A stretch of DNA of 64,000 nucleotides from Adiantum capillus-veneris. Its lineage: Eukaryota; Streptophyta; Polypodiopsida; Polypodiales; Pteridaceae. Within the stretch, counting starts at the first letter, position 1, and every line of letters starts with the position of its first letter. A program made the position numbers and the translations under genes. This document shows, piece after piece, positions 24,320 through 36,833 of the stretch. Below the pieces are notes generated by a model. That model did not search any database and had not been told where the DNA came from. It saw nothing but the letters and a program-made list of their open reading frames with translations. The stretch lies in contig CM043953.1 in assembly GCA_014529385.2 (NCBI GenBank), forward strand, positions 116,698,049 through 116,762,048, read 5' to 3'.

Positions 24320-26280
24320 TTTCCTGACAAGAAAAATGATAGCAGACGCTGATATACGTGAACTAATAGTTCCAGATAGTAAGGAGGGGCTAGAGATGGA
24401 GTTCCCTTAGTTAACAAAGACTGGTCAAACCACCTTTGGGAACCGGTTAGGGATGCAAAAGACAAGATTCTAACTCTAAAATCAGCTCCTATCAAAGAAG
24501 TATGTCTAGATCAACCACCCATGGAACTGGATCCTTGTATGGAGTCTAGGGAACTGAGTAGTCAAGCTTATGAAAAGCTTGAACGTTGTAGACATTGCCT
24601 TCGTATCCATGAAAAATGAAGAAAAATCACTAGTGTGTAAAATGACGAGTTTAAATAGACCAAAGAAAATTTTAGATGTGGTATACTTGCAATCAATTAT
24701 GTCTACTCCGATCCAATGCACAATCACATTGGGTGAGTTGCTCAAGATAGGACCACATCTATGGAAGGATCTACAAGTTACCATGGAAAGATGGGGCTTA
24801 AAGGGGATAACCCAACAAAACTTAATGGGATTTCAAGACGAGGAGGTGTGGCTAAAATTATCAAATATGTGCCTATGAACAAACTTGGGATTATTGTGAG
24901 GGGAACAAAGGAAACACAACCTTTTTGGTATAGTACAATGATGTAACGACTATGGCGGTTTTGGACAGTGGAGTAGGCATTGCCATAGCAATAAAAGTTG
25001 TCTAGGAGGCCTAGGAAAAACCAACAATTAGACAAACACAAATGAAACTGCAACTGAGAGATGGACTTATTGAAAAATGTGATAGTCAAGTCCTGTGAAA
25101 TTGACTACCAGCACACTTTTGCCATTGTTGAGAAAAAACTCAATTATGAAATCATATTGGCAAGACCTTTCATGAGACAAATACAGTTGATCCAAGATTG
25201 GAGAAATGATTACATTTACCTAAAATAGGTTGAATCAATTACTAAGGTAAATTTGAAGGACCATTCTTACAAGGATGTCTTGAGAACACCAATCCAGGAT
25301 TTGGATTTTAAAAACTCAACAAAAATTAAGCTATCGTCATGGATACATAAAGACACTCCAATTTGGATATATGGAGCTTCTAAGTCTGGTAGTTTATGGA
25401 GAGAAGATTGTATATTAGATCGAGAGAAAAATGATGTTAAATATGGACCTGAACCATTTCTTGAAAACCTGTTTGAACCATTTGAGTGGACTCAAATTCT
25501 GGCTACTATGGATGTATGCAATAACAAATCCACCCCCACACAGTTTTGTGATGAGGAGATACGACATAATTCCAATCCAGATGGTGACTATTGAACTGAC
25601 TTAGGAGTAGCAAGTTTTCTCTAATCATTATTATGATGATTCCATGGATGAGTTAGATGATGAGACACTCACAGTGAAGGAAACAAATTCTACAAAAGAA
25701 CATGTAAGGATGAAACTTCTACTCAAGGGAGGAGAAGAAAAGTTTTTGATTTTTCAAATCAGCACTGTAGATGCCAACAAAGGTATCACAAAAAACTAAA
25801 ATATAACATGAAAAGAAAACAATTGGAACCTGTGATGGAGAACAAAACTCATTTTTTGGCGATGATAGATACTTTGGATTACATCAGGACAAAATAATGA
25901 GAAGATATCCAACCATGAAAACACGGATCAACACACAAAAACAAAACAAAATTTGGGCAAGCGTGACGAGACCAAGGTAAAAGAACCTCCAATGACTAAA
26001 ATCAAGCGCAAAGCAGAGTATAAGGAGTTGAAATGGACTTTAAAGGAGATTTGGACTATAGAAATGGAATCAGAAGAAGATAAACCAGGGGCAATCACAG
26101 TTCTTTTGCACTACAAAAAATACACTTCACAAGATTCACAAATTATTGTAAAGCAACCATTGCAACATACAAAGGAACTGAGAAAATCCTATGAGAAACC
26201 TAAAAACTCCAAGTAATTTACTTATCAGAGCTAGGAGAGGACTCAAAACCGACATACATAGCTACAAATTTGTCTCCATA
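24320..26280 (+). pseudogene. Gypsy protease and linker region, decayed (element B)
   Basis: Reading across frames, the stretch at 24945-25000 encodes VLDSGVGIAIAI, an aspartic protease active-site-like D-S-G box. About 150 bases later comes YQHTFAIVEKKLNYEIILARPF, which fits the C-terminal protease turn. ORF 25253-25594 continues the linker to RT, and ORF 25953-26216 is a lysine-rich spacer. Stops and frameshifts occur every few hundred bases. Confidence 0.6.
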
Positions 26281-27140
26281 GGAGGAAGAAATTATCATTC
26301 AAACAAGCATATAGGGACGTTTTTGCTTGGTTCTACAAAGATCTCAAGGGAGTAGATCCTAAAATATGTCAACATACTATCCATATGAGAGATGATGATA
26401 AGCCAAGCAAACAACGACCATACACCTATAATGAGACCTTTGCTAAGAAAATCAAGGAAGAGATTGAGAAGCTCAAGGAAGTGGAGTTCATCTATGAGAT
26501 AGAACACACTGATTGGGTATCACCTACTGTGGTAGTGCCAAAAAAGAATAGCAAACTTAAAGTGTGCGTGAACCTCAAGAAGGTGAATGCAGCTACCATA
26601 AGAGATAATTATCCTCTTCCTATCACATATCATGTCCTAGAACAAGTAGCTCAGAAAGAGACTTATAGCTTCTTTGATGAATTCTCTGGTTACAATTAGT
26701 TAGCCATAGATCCAAAAGATCAACATAAAATGGCTTTTGCCACAAAATGGGGAATTTTTTATTCCACGATCATGCCTTTGGACTGAACAATGCACCAACA
26801 ACATTCCAGCGACTAATGAGCCATGCGTTTAAGGAATATTCCAAAATTTCCTCAAAGTATCTTTGTGTGCATTCTACAAAAAGATCCATTATGAGCACTT
26901 ATGGTGTGTCCTTGAGAAATGTCGTCTATACAAGATTTGCTTAAATCCAGAGAAATATGTATTTATGGTTAGACAGGGAAAAATTCTTGGACAAATTGTA
27001 TCAAAATACAGTATTGCTACAGATATAAAAAAAGTAGTAGTAATTGTTGAGATGTCAAGACCAACAAATGTCAAGGAAGTTCAGGAATGTATAGGGCATT
27101 GTGCCTATTACTGTAGATTCATCTACATCTATGCTGTTGT
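26281..27140 (+). pseudogene. Gypsy reverse transcriptase fragment (element B)
   Basis: ORF 26385-26699 encodes typical Ty3/Gypsy RT sequence (SPTVVVPKKNSKLKVCVNLKKVN, then DNYPLP). The next segments give MPFGLNNAPTTFQRLM (26770-26830), then LEKCRLYKICLNPEKY and the GHCAYYCRF thumb segment near 27090. The YxDD catalytic box expected between 26840 and 26880 is absent, so the enzyme is dead. The region continues after an interruption at 33350. Confidence 0.85.
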
Positions 27141-27281
27141 GGAGCAAAAAAAAATTTGGGACACCTCTATAGCTTTATATCCCAAGAGCATTCAAACTTC
27201 AACCTCAACACAAAAAGTTATACCAAAACAACTCATATAAACCCCAACCAAAAGACCTATGCTCCCTTGGGAATTTACAAG
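27141..27281. other. unassigned spacer left of Copia-2
   Basis: Does not align with RT or RNase H of element B. Together with 32612-33349 it is extra sequence between the RT and RNase H fragments, so an older insertion probably preceded Copia-2. Confidence 0.35.
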
Positions 27282-27509
27282 TGTTGGAATTAGGGTTGCA
27301 GAGAAACGCACACAACTTGGAGAAGACGAAGGAAGCTCAAGGCACACAATAGAGAGTGTGTTACTTAGTGTGCAATGGAAAAGATAGATAGACCTAGAGT
27401 GATGGGCGTATATACAATGCACAGCGGAAAAAACCTCCTAAAGAGGGAAAAAATGCCCCAACGGTCCTAGTGTGTTCACACACATCACTACCACATGTAT
27501 ATGGTAACA
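27282..27509 (-). repeat. 3' LTR of Copia-2
   Basis: 228 bp, TG to CA. The purine tract (27510-27521 on the plus coordinate) adjoins its 5' edge on the minus strand. Confidence 0.96.
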
Positions 27510-27584
27510 AATCCCCCCCGGAGTGATGCGGTGAACAAGAGCTGGCACATGAGTAAAGGGAAGTTCCATGCCCTAAGGACATGA

Positions 27585-29345
27585 TCAGTCCACAAAGGGG
27601 AGTAAGCCCAAAGCTTTGCGAAAAGCTTCAAGCTTCTCACGAGACAATGCCTTTGTGAAAAGATCTGCAAGGTTGTCGTGTGTTGGCACATAAGCCAAGC
27701 TGATCTCTCCTGTTGAGAGCCTCTCCTTGACATAGTGGTAATGCACCTCAATGTGCTTTGTGAAAGCATGAAAAACTGGGTTCCTCGCAACTGCCAATGC
27801 GCTTTGACTGTCAGTGTAGATAGTGTTGGCAGTGTCCTATCCAACACCCAAATCAGCCATAAGGCGTCTGAGCCATACACACTCAACCGTAGCTGTGAAG
27901 ACTGCCCTGTACTCAGCCTCACAACTCGAAGTGGCCACAGTAGGTTGCGTCTTGCTCAACCATTATATACATGAACTGCCAAGCATGAAACAAAAACCAC
28001 TTGTGGACACTCGCGTGTCAAAACAACCAGCCCAATCTAAGTCCGAAAAAGCATGTAAGTCTGGCGGCAATGATCCCCCCTTGGGATAAAACAAGCCAAG
28101 ATGTAAAGTGCCACTACGGTAGCGGAAAATCCTCTTGACAGCCTGCCAATGCTTAGACCCTGGGCTATACATAAATCTGTTGACCTGTGAGACTGCAAAT
28201 TGAATATCCGGCCTCGTGTTGCATACATAAATGAGGCAGCCAACAGTAGTTTGATAAAGAGTGACATCAGCAGGATCGCCAGCATCATGTAGACTCAACT
28301 TCAAACCTGTTTCCATGGGAGTGGCAATAGGTTTGCAATCCTCAAGTCCAAACTTACATAGCAATGTCTCTATGTAACTTTTCTGACACAAGGCAATACC
28401 ACCATCACACTGCTTAAACTATATACCCAAGTAATGATGCAACAGCCCCAAATCTTTCATCTTGAAAGTAGCATTCAAATCAGCCTTAAATTCAGCAATA
28501 TGTGTCTCATTTGGTCCAGTGATCAGCAAATCATCAACATAAAGAACCACAATGAGAAGTACATCACCCTCCCGCTTTACATACAATGTGCCTTCTGTTG
28601 GACTATTACGAAAGCCTCGTTTAACCAAATGAGTGCCAGCTTTCTCATACCAAGCACGAGGAGATTGCTTCAACCCATACAAAGCCTTCTTACATCTGCA
28701 CACTTTATCCTCTTGTCCTTTTATGACAAAATTGCTAGGCTGCGTTACATAAACTTCCTCAAATATGTCACCATTCAAGAAAGCAGTAACAATGTCTGAT
28801 TGATGTACATCCCAACCAAAATGAGCTCCCAATGCACATAGAAAATGTACAGTAGTCATACGAAAAGTGGGAGCAAAAGTCTCTTCATAATCTATGCCTT
28901 TTTGCTGTGCATAACCCTTTGCAACAAGTCGAGCCTTATGGCGATCAATCTCACCATCCGGTTTGTGTTTCAACTTGTAAACCCACTTCGTACCAATGGC
29001 CTTTTTGCCAGGAGGCAAATCACATAAAGTCCATGTGTCATTTTCTATAAGTGTGTCATATTCTGATTGCATGGCAGCCATCCAATTTTCTGAATTCTGT
29101 GCTTCATCAAAAGACAGAGGCTCCTCAACATCCTGTAAGCTAGACACAGCCAAAGCATAACAATCTGATGCATAAGATGCATTGCGAGAGCCTGAACGAG
29201 TACAACTAGACAAAGGTGCATCCAATTTACTGTCACGCAAAGTGTGCACCAGCCATTTTGCAATACATCTAGCCTGCTCATTTTCAGCCCTTTCCTCATC
29301 AAGTACATCATGTACATCTGCATCAATAATAGGCTGATCTAGATA
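27585..29345 (-). pseudogene. Copia-2 reverse transcriptase and RNase H, interrupted
   Basis: From right to left one frame runs through RT (ORF 29249-28419, 276 aa): KWVYKLKHKPDGEI, DIVTAFLNGDI, ALYGLKQSPRAWYEK and the intact catalytic box VLYVDDLL near 28530. TAG at 28421-28419 interrupts it (CAG to TAG is likely). The same frame continues as ORF 28391-27963, with TRPDIQFAVSQ and the start of RNase H (FSDLDWAG), up to a TAA at 27965-27963. It then reads through SCEAEYRA and DSQSALAVARNP to the end at 27585. This is the best preserved RT in the window, but the two stops prevent a full product. Confidence 0.93.
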
Positions 29346-30217
29346 TTTTTAGAAACCCCAATAGGCTGTACATTTGCCTCATTGGAAATTACATTCGTAT
29401 TTCTACCACTGAAAAGAGGCAACAAAGTGTCATAAATGTCATGTGAGCTTACATTACTGTCTCTAGTACATGACAGCAAGGCCTAAACAGAATCTTCCAC
29501 AAACACTACATCCCGAGAAGCCAGAATACGTTTTGTTTGTGGATGATACAACCTGTAACCTTTGCTTTCAGCACTATAACCAACAAAAATACATTTGACA
29601 ACCTTATCATCCAATTTTCTGCGTTGCACTTGTGGCACCAAAGCATATGCCAAACAGCCAAAAATAGGCATGTGCTCAATAGAAGGCTTTCTATCATGCC
29701 ATGCTTCATATGGAGTAATAGACTGCAAAGCTTTCGTAGGACACATGTTTAGTACATAAGTGGCACACATGATGGCCTCAAGCCAAAAAGAATGAGGTAA
29801 AGCTTGACTTTTGACCATACATCGTGCCATTTCCGTCAGTGACCTGTTTTTCCTCTCAGTAACACCATTTTGCTGAGGTGTATAAGGCACTGTACATTGG
29901 TGTTTTATCCCACGACTAGCCAGAAATGCATTAAGTTCATGAGACATATACTCCCCCCCTCGATCGGAACGAAGGGTGCCCATAGTACATTTCCAGACAT
30001 TTTCAGCCAAAGCCAAAAAAAATTTGAAGCACATAAAAACTTCGGACTTTGCTTTAAGCGGAAATACCCATGCATGCCTGGAGTAATCATCAATGAAAGT
30101 CACGAAGTACAGGTAATTGCCCAAGGATGGAGTTTGCATGGGCCCACAAACATCACTATGCACAAGCTGCAACCTGCATGTGGCCCGATTTGAACCATCC
30201 TTCGGAAACTTAGAACG
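29346..30217 (-). pseudogene. Copia-2 integrase, interrupted
   Basis: In the frame preceded by TAG (30220-30218), the sequence encodes RSKFPKDG, then LVHSDVCGPM (first catalytic Asp), LRSDRGGEY (second Asp) and GVTERKNRS (catalytic Glu), so the D,D(35)E triad is intact. A TAG at 29485-29483 stops the frame within the C-terminal linker, and a frameshift near 29345 separates it from RT. Both stops are consistent with CAG-to-TAG changes. Confidence 0.9.
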
Positions 30218-31655
30218 CTACATCTTACCCAAAATACAGCCTTCACAAACATGTTTGACAGGTGCTTCAAGAGGGGGCAAAGAAGCAACCATATCAGATT
30301 TCCGGAAACGCAGCAAACTGGCAAAATTCAGATGACCAAAACGTGCATGCCAAAGTTTTGCATCTAAAATAGCCCTTGAATCTGCAACAGCATTTGCGAA
30401 ATTTTGTCCACACTTGTCATACAAAGTGAGCTTATACAGCCCACGGAACAAAAGGCCAAATGCAACAATTCCATCACCAAAGCTGAGATCATGAACTGTA
30501 CATCTGTCATCCACAAATTTGACTACAAGTCCAAGTCTAGCAAGTGCGGATACAGACAAGAGATTCTTCTTGATCCCAGGTACATAAAGTGCATCAAGAA
30601 GTGTGCAAGAACTGACATTTGCAGCAGTAAGCACAATCTTTCCAACTCCCTGAACTGGATATGAGGCATTGTTGGCACAAGTGACTGAATTCCCATGAGG
30701 GAGAGACTCGAGAGAGGTAAATGTGCTTTGTAGCACCACTGTCGAAATACCACACATGTGAATCTGCAGCAACTGATAAGCATGCATCATGGTAAGCACA
30801 ATCTTTCCAACTCCCTGAACTGGATATGAGGCATTGTTGGCACAAGTGACTGAATTCCCATGAGGGAGAGACTCGAGAGAGGTAAATGTGCTTTGTAGCA
30901 CCACTGTCGAAATACCACACATGTGAATCTGCAGCAACTGATAAGCATGCATCATGGACAGCAGGATTGTAAGTGCACTCTGTGCTAAAAGCCCATTCTG
31001 CATCAACATCAGCATTACAGTCTCCTTTCACAGAATACTCAACAATGGCTGCATTTGTAGTGGAACCAGCATTTACAGTGGAACCACCCTCTTTCTTCTT
31101 AGCCTCTTTGGCCTTCAACTTAGGACACGACTTGATCAAGTGATCATTGGCTTTACAATAATGGCAACGCATCTTCTTTTTGCCCTTATCACCAGAATTT
31201 CCAGACGAATTGCTGCCAGCAAAAGCATTAGGAACAGAATTTTTGCAACTCGCAGCAGAACCATAAGAAGTGGCTGCATTGCTGTTACCACCCTTTCTTT
31301 GAGAAGCAATAAAAGCCTGTTCAACTGCACGTTGTCTAGTCCTGTTTTTTCTGGAAAGTGACTCTTGCAACAGCAATGTGCATAATGCATCAAAATTGAC
31401 AACTTCTGGATTTCCTTGGGTCATAAGTCTCCAAGTACTAGCAAAAGTCTGGTAAGAATCTGGTAAGGCATCAAGAACAGTCTGCACAAGGGAAATGTCT
31501 AAAATAACTTCACTTGCAGAAATAAGTTGCTCATTGATATCCTTGACACTAGCAAGGAAAGTGTCCATATCATCTTCCTCATGCATAATCTTTGACTCCA
31601 TCTCTTTACGTAGCAAAGCAATTTTAGCCTCATTGTGGCTTGCATAAAGACCCGC
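30218..31655 (-). pseudogene. Copia-2 C-terminal gag, zinc knuckle and protease with internal duplication
   Basis: ORF 31616-30594 carries the C-terminal half of gag, the zinc knuckle CHYCKANDHLIKSC (about 31167-31126) and the protease active site FDSGATKH, which is encoded twice because of a 165-bp tandem duplication. Just after FDSGATKH the meaningful frame switches: continuing protease sequence (TSLESLPHGNSV, then YVPGIKKNLLSVSAL) is in the frame of ORF 31015-30218. The frame-changing deletion is in both repeat copies. The zinc-binding part of integrase (WHARFGHL, then CEGCILGKM) ends at TAG 30220-30218. Confidence 0.9.
30627..30956 (-). repeat. perfect 165-bp tandem duplication in the protease region
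   Basis: 30627-30791 and 30792-30956 appear identical base for base. The length is 55 codons, so frames are preserved. Each copy has the DSGAT box and the same frame-changing lesion. Confidence 0.97.
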
Positions 31656-32017
31656 TAGAATATCCCAAGCCTGTTTTGCAGATTTTGCTGAACGGATGTG
31701 AGGAACACAATGGTGCGCTTCACAGACAACGCAATCAATGCATGAGCCTGCGCATCCTTAACATCCCAACGAGCTTGTTCTGCCGTAGGCAAAACAACTC
31801 TAACAGCTGCAATCCTTGCAACAAGACCTGCAACATTCTCAATATCGCCTACATCCTCAGAACCAGGACGTACATCAATGCCCTGCACAATGTTCCAGAC
31901 ACCCTTTGACACAAGAACATGTTGCATCATATAAGCCCACATAGGGTAGTTGTCCCCATCTAACCTGTCCTCAGCAGCAAACATCTTGAACACATCTGTG
32001 TTGTTGTTGTCAGCCAT
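31656..32017 (-). pseudogene. Copia-2 N-terminal gag
   Basis: ATG at 32017 begins MADNNNTDVFKMFAAEDRL, like the start of Copia-3 gag at 43697. It holds LDGDNYPMWAYMM and continues to the UBN2-type segment. Near 31707 two extra bases (GTGTT where three are expected) shift the frame, so the chain ends at 31655 while the correct frame resumes in the next ORF. Confidence 0.88.
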
Positions 32018-32366
32018 GGTAAATGCTGCACCTGATGTGAAAACTGCCCAAAAATAGGAGAAACAAAGCGGGAACAACACGTGCTATATAGCACAAACAG
32101 TAGAAGACTATAAGGCACCTGTTATGCAGAAAATGACACTGAATGAAATTCTGCACAAAATGACAAAATTGCCTGTGCAGACCTGCCTGTAGTGGAAACG
32201 GAGGCCGAAATGAGCCCAAATCAAAAATCTGAGTAGACCAAGCTCTATGAGCTTGCCCAAAGTATTTGTTGACCTATGAACGCTTGCCAAAGCTCACTAA
32301 AATCGAAGAAAGTGAGCAGGCATGTACTGGAGCAGCTGATGACTAAGCCCGGGAGGACGCAACCTT

Positions 32367-32377
32367 CTCTGATACCA
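32367..32377 (-). other. Copia-2 primer binding site
   Basis: The minus strand reads TGGTATCAGAG two bases inside the 5' LTR, complementary to the 3' end of initiator Met tRNA. Confidence 0.92.
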
Positions 32378-32379
32378 AT

Positions 32380-32606
32380 TGTTGGAATTAGGTTGCAGAG
32401 AAACGCACACAGCTTGGAGAAGACGAAGGAAGCTCAAGGCACACAATAGAGAGTGTGTTACTTAGTGTGCAATGGAAAAGATAGATAGCCCTAGAGTGAT
32501 GGGCGTATATACAATGCACAGGGGAAAAAACCTCCTAAAGAGTGAAAAAATGCCCCGGCGGTCCTAGTGTGTTCACACACATCACTACCACATGTATATG
32601 GTAACA
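32380..32606 (-). repeat. 5' LTR of Copia-2
   Basis: 227 bp, paired with 27282-27509 and followed by the target duplication ACAAG. Confidence 0.96.
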
Positions 32607-32611
32607 ACAAG

Positions 32612-33349
32612 CACACGCCCACCCAAAGGACCATAGCACATAGGAGCTAAACCTTATCAAAGCACAGATTTACAACACATGTTGACCAATGCATATGAAT
32701 ACAAGGGCCTCCCCTTTCACAATGAGCATCACAAACCCACAATTTCAACATCAACTCCACAATTCATAGATACATGCCCTCCCAATCTATCTACACACAA
32801 TTTTCCACTAACCTGCCATAGCCATAACCTTGCAGAGAACTAGTCGTTCCTAAAGAGAATAACTCCAATTGGGGAACTTTGAAGCTTGAAAAACATCTTG
32901 AAAAATGACTGGCAAGAAAGTTGAAGATGATTAAATTTGATTCTACATGCTGCTATGTGCAAAATTGACATGAACAAAGAGTTATCCCAGTACAATTATA
33001 CGTAGAGAAGGCAAGGCAAGAGCAAAAAATTGCATCCAAGATCATCAAGGAGGCACAACAACCCGAAATGTGCAAATTTCTAAACTTTGGCTAAAATCTT
33101 TTAAGTTTTTACATGATTTTTGGTTATGTACAAACCTCACTTCAAAAGAACTCACTAACGAGCACTTATAGTAACCCAATATCTAGTGCTACACTAAAAA
33201 CTGGCCTTTCATGTACATGTGCTTGCTAAAGCAAGCTAAAAAACCCACAAAACAATCACCAACACACCATTTTGACATCGGGCGTCATGTCCATATGTAC
33301 AAACTTACAAACTTACAAACAATTGGGTCTCCAAAATGCGCACAACACC
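32612..33349. other. unassigned sequence right of Copia-2
   Basis: No ORF and no domain recognised. It separates the RT and RNase H parts of element B and is probably part of an older insertion. There is a short ACAAACTTACAAACTTACAAAC repeat near 33298. Confidence 0.35.
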
Positions 33350-33960
33350 GTCATTGCAAAACCCATGTATGACCTTATCACTCATTTTGAATGGATGAAA
33401 GAATGTGAAGAATAATTCTAGAAGCTTAAACAAGCCTTAACATCAGCACCAATTTTTGAGACTTGAGACTAGAACAAATTTTTCCATGTGCATGTTGATG
33501 CTTCAAATTTTTCTATTGGTTGCATATTAGCTCAACCATGAGAGGGAACAATGGATTTTCCTATATCCTATACCAACAGACATCTAAACATAGCTAAAAA
33601 GAACTACACCACCACTGAAAGGGAGGGCCTTGGAATGGTGTATGTAGTTAAGAAATTTTGACACTACTTGTTAGATAACAAGTTTGTCTTTTTTGTAGAC
33701 CACCAAGCTTTGCTCTATCTGGTGAATAAGCCATGCAATATAGGAAGAATAGTAAGATGGTTTATCATCCTACTCAATTTGAATTCACAATGGTAGTTAA
33801 AAAGGGCACCACACACCAAAGATAAGATCACATGTCAAGGATCACTTCAAGAACGAAACGAAAGGGTTATATGATTATTTTCCAGAGGCTTATCTATTCT
33901 CCGTAGATTCCTAATGGTCAGAGAACCGTATCTTTGATGACCATAGTGCAAGTAGATTCG
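33350..33960 (+). pseudogene. Gypsy RNase H fragment (element B)
   Basis: Frames with stops encode FHVHVDASNFSIGCILAQP (33480-33530), then YTTTEREGLGMVY and FVFFVDHQALLYLVNKP (33670-33730). These are classic Ty3/Gypsy RNase H motifs. Continuation of the RT at 26281-27140. Confidence 0.85.
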
Positions 33961-35560
33961 CAGATACCACTTCCCATTACACCATGATCGATTGAGCAAT
34001 CACCCATATACCAATTGCTGGCTAAAAGAATTTATCAAAAAGACAGAGATGGGATTATATTGTTATGAATTGGCCCTAAGGAACATGGAAACTATTTGAA
34101 ACTAGCTCATATGATGGTAGTTGGAATCCACTTTGTGAAATACCAAACCTTACGGCAATTAACCTAGCTAGGGGTCTATTGGCCTACAATGAGGAGAGAC
34201 GTTCATGATTATATGAACAATTGCTCTCAATGTAAGGAAAAGGTTATTGTACCTCATGCCACATTATTCCAGATCTCTATGACACTGCAACGGAGTAGAA
34301 ATCTAGTAGAATATCTAACCAATAGGACATTCCCTGAAGATATGAGTAAGAGAAGATAGAAAATCAAAACAGAAGCTACCAAATATGGGATGGTTGGATG
34401 TCAACTGTATCGACGAGAAAAGGACCAATAGCTCAAACTTTGTGCCAATGAGGGTGAATACCTTCCTATCTTGGAACAAGCATACGATGGTCTAGCAAGA
34501 GGTCATTTCTCTCATGAAACTATAGATAAATCTATATTGATGGTCAGCATTTGGTGGCCAACCTTTTTCACTATTCTACAAAAGAATTTGCTAGACAATG
34601 ATTCATGTCAACGAGCAAAGATGCCAACAAGAATTGACAAAATGCCATTGTGACCTATGATGGAGCACACGCATTTTCTTAGTGAGGTATAGACTTTGTC
34701 GGTCCAATACAACCAACAACATATAAGACTTAGGGGCAATATATTATTGTGGCAACAAATTACTTGACCAAATGGACTGAGGCAAGAGTCACTAGGAATA
34801 ATGATGCTAGAACCACTACAGCATTCCTATATGAGTGCATTTTCACAAGGTACGGACTTCCTATTGAGCTTGTAATTGATTGAGGCTTGCATTTTCTTAA
34901 AAATGTGATAGAACACTTGATGAATGAGTTTATGGTGATCCATAATAAATCTACACCCTATCATCCTCAAGAAAATGGTTGAAGCAAACATACAAACAAA
35001 ATCTTGAGCTTAGTGCTAACCAAGATCATTAGTACGGGAAGAACTGACTAGGAAATGCAACTTCATTCAATCTTCTGGACTTATAGAGTGTCATTCAAAA
35101 CAATTTTGAATGCAACTTCCTTTAACTTAGTCTATGGATTAGATGCAATACTACTCATGGAATTCTTGTTATCCACACTTAGAGTTGCACACAAATTATA
35201 ATGGAAAGGTCATAAGTTGTCAAAACGGCTAGAGGACTTAGAGCGGCTATGTGAACAGAGAATAGTGTCCATAGCACATATTTATGCACAAAAACAAAAA
35301 CAAAAGCAATTTTTTGACACGCATTTGTTAACAAAGAACTTTAACCAAGGGGATTTGTTACTAGTTCACCCTAAAGCAGTACATTCCTAAATTCAAGAAG
35401 AAGGGACATGATCCTTTTGTCATTGAAAATGTTTTGCCAAGTGGGACTTAAAACTAACAACCTTATATAGGGAGGTTATGGAAAATTGGATTACTGGATG
35501 TTGTCTTTGAAAATACTATCTACACTTAACTAATGATCTCTTACAAAGAATGCATGTAGA
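33961..35560 (+). pseudogene. Gypsy integrase, decayed (element B)
   Basis: A spacer (IYQLLAKRIYQKDRDGI) leads to the zinc-binding part (GHFSHETIDKS ... SCQRAKMPT, ORF 34471-34653; the first Cys of CxxC is lost) and the catalytic core around 34690-35000. There ATNYLTKWTEA has Asn where Asp is expected, and the ENG motif is followed by a stop and Lys where Glu is expected. The C-terminal part runs to about 35560. A second, more decayed copy of the first half lies at 60389-61480. Confidence 0.83.
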
Positions 35561-36820
35561 AAAAGGACGCAAGCTCAAACGACAAAAGATGATAAATGAA
35601 GCAGAAGAAGAAGCATGCATCTAGATTTTGAAGCAAAAAGCGGCAATGCGACCAATTCCTAAAGTGTTGCCACTCAATACCCTTCAAGTTCACCATCACT
35701 ATTTTACTCAATCCTTAGCTGATGATGAAGTGGAGACAGATGATGAATGGTTGGATGGATTAGATATGCAGATAACAGTGACACTCAAAGATGGACTTAT
35801 AGTCAAAGCACTAGCAGACACAAGTGCATGACTCAAACTATTCAACATACAAAAAAGCGATAACCCAACCACTAGAATATTGCAAAACTAAAGTCAAGGG
35901 ATGTCATGAAGAATTCACGCAGACCTTGGGATTGATTAATCCCAACATCTTTTTGCATGGATTTTTGTGTCCACGCACCTTTATTTGCATTCTAGATGAG
36001 CATATGAAAGAAGATATGGTACTAGGAGTCCCCTCGATACAAACCTATAAAGCTGTTTAAGAGTGGGATGAAAGGGTTTTGGTCTTAACACTCAAGGGCG
36101 GACAGTTAAGCATTCCTTTTTCTCAGCGCCGTGAAGAGTGGAAAGCTACTCTCAAACTCCAAAGTTCCCAAAAAACAGTAACAACTCAAGTCCTATGCTC
36201 ACTCTTTGACATTGAATATATCCTCATAATCCCGACATGCAAGGAACCAGGAAATTTTGGGTACCTAAATCCCAACTCATCAATAATCCTCAGCAGATTT
36301 GGGTGCCTAAGTACATGTTGAGTACTAAGAAAGAGACATTTGTTACATCACCCAAACAATAGCAACAATGACACCACAATCATGACTAGCTCAATGGGTT
36401 TGGAAACCTAATCAAAAATTCAAAGCCATGCTCAAGAGGAAGGCTGATTGTAAGGAGAAACTCAAGGCAAAGCCACAAGCAGTTAAGTATAAGTGGGTAC
36501 CAAATTTTTCATCAGGACAGTACCAACAACACCACCCACGACAATGCCAATTGCTTCCAGCACTATGGCTACAAAACGTGTGCCCAGCACTATCAAAGAA
36601 TGAGCACGACTACTACATAATTTTAATTTTAAGAGATTTTTTTATGCTTCACCATCAAAAACCCTTGAGTACACTGCTCAAGACCCGCTTATTTCACATC
36701 ATACAATTGCATTGATATCAACAGCATGATAGAGCTAATCAGGGCCATGAATAGACACGATTGTATCACCCATGCACTCTACAACCCGGGCTACATTTTG
36801 TCGTCCCAGAGAGTTGAAGC
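35561..36820 (+). pseudogene. post-integrase region of element B
   Basis: ORFs 35628-35831, 35824-36060, 36079-36321 and 36428-36715 follow integrase in nearly continuous order. The encoded protein has an acidic segment, then a part with IWVPKY (near 36290) and KYKWVP, resembling the W-x-P-K motifs in element C. No known domain. It could be an extra 3' ORF as seen in some plant Gypsy elements. Function unknown. Confidence 0.4.
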
Positions 36821-36833
36821 AAGGAGGGGGGAG
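36821..36833 (+). other. polypurine tract candidate (element B)
   Basis: AAGGAGGGGGGAG following the last coding remnant has the look of a Gypsy polypurine tract. It would place the element B 3' LTR immediately downstream. Confidence 0.6.

Larger units (their letters stand above)
27282..32606 (-). mobile_element. Copia-2: complete but inactive Ty1/Copia element
   Basis: LTRs of 228 bp (27282-27509) and 227 bp (32380-32606) differ by six substitutions and one single-base indel (about 2.6 percent). They are flanked by the duplication ACAAG (27277-27281 and 32607-32611). The primer site TGGTATCAGAG and a CGGGGGGGATT purine tract place the 5' end on the right. Minus-strand order is gag, zinc knuckle, protease, integrase, RT, RNase H. 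Lesions are listed under the coding entries. It is inserted in the decayed Gypsy element B. Confidence 0.97.
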
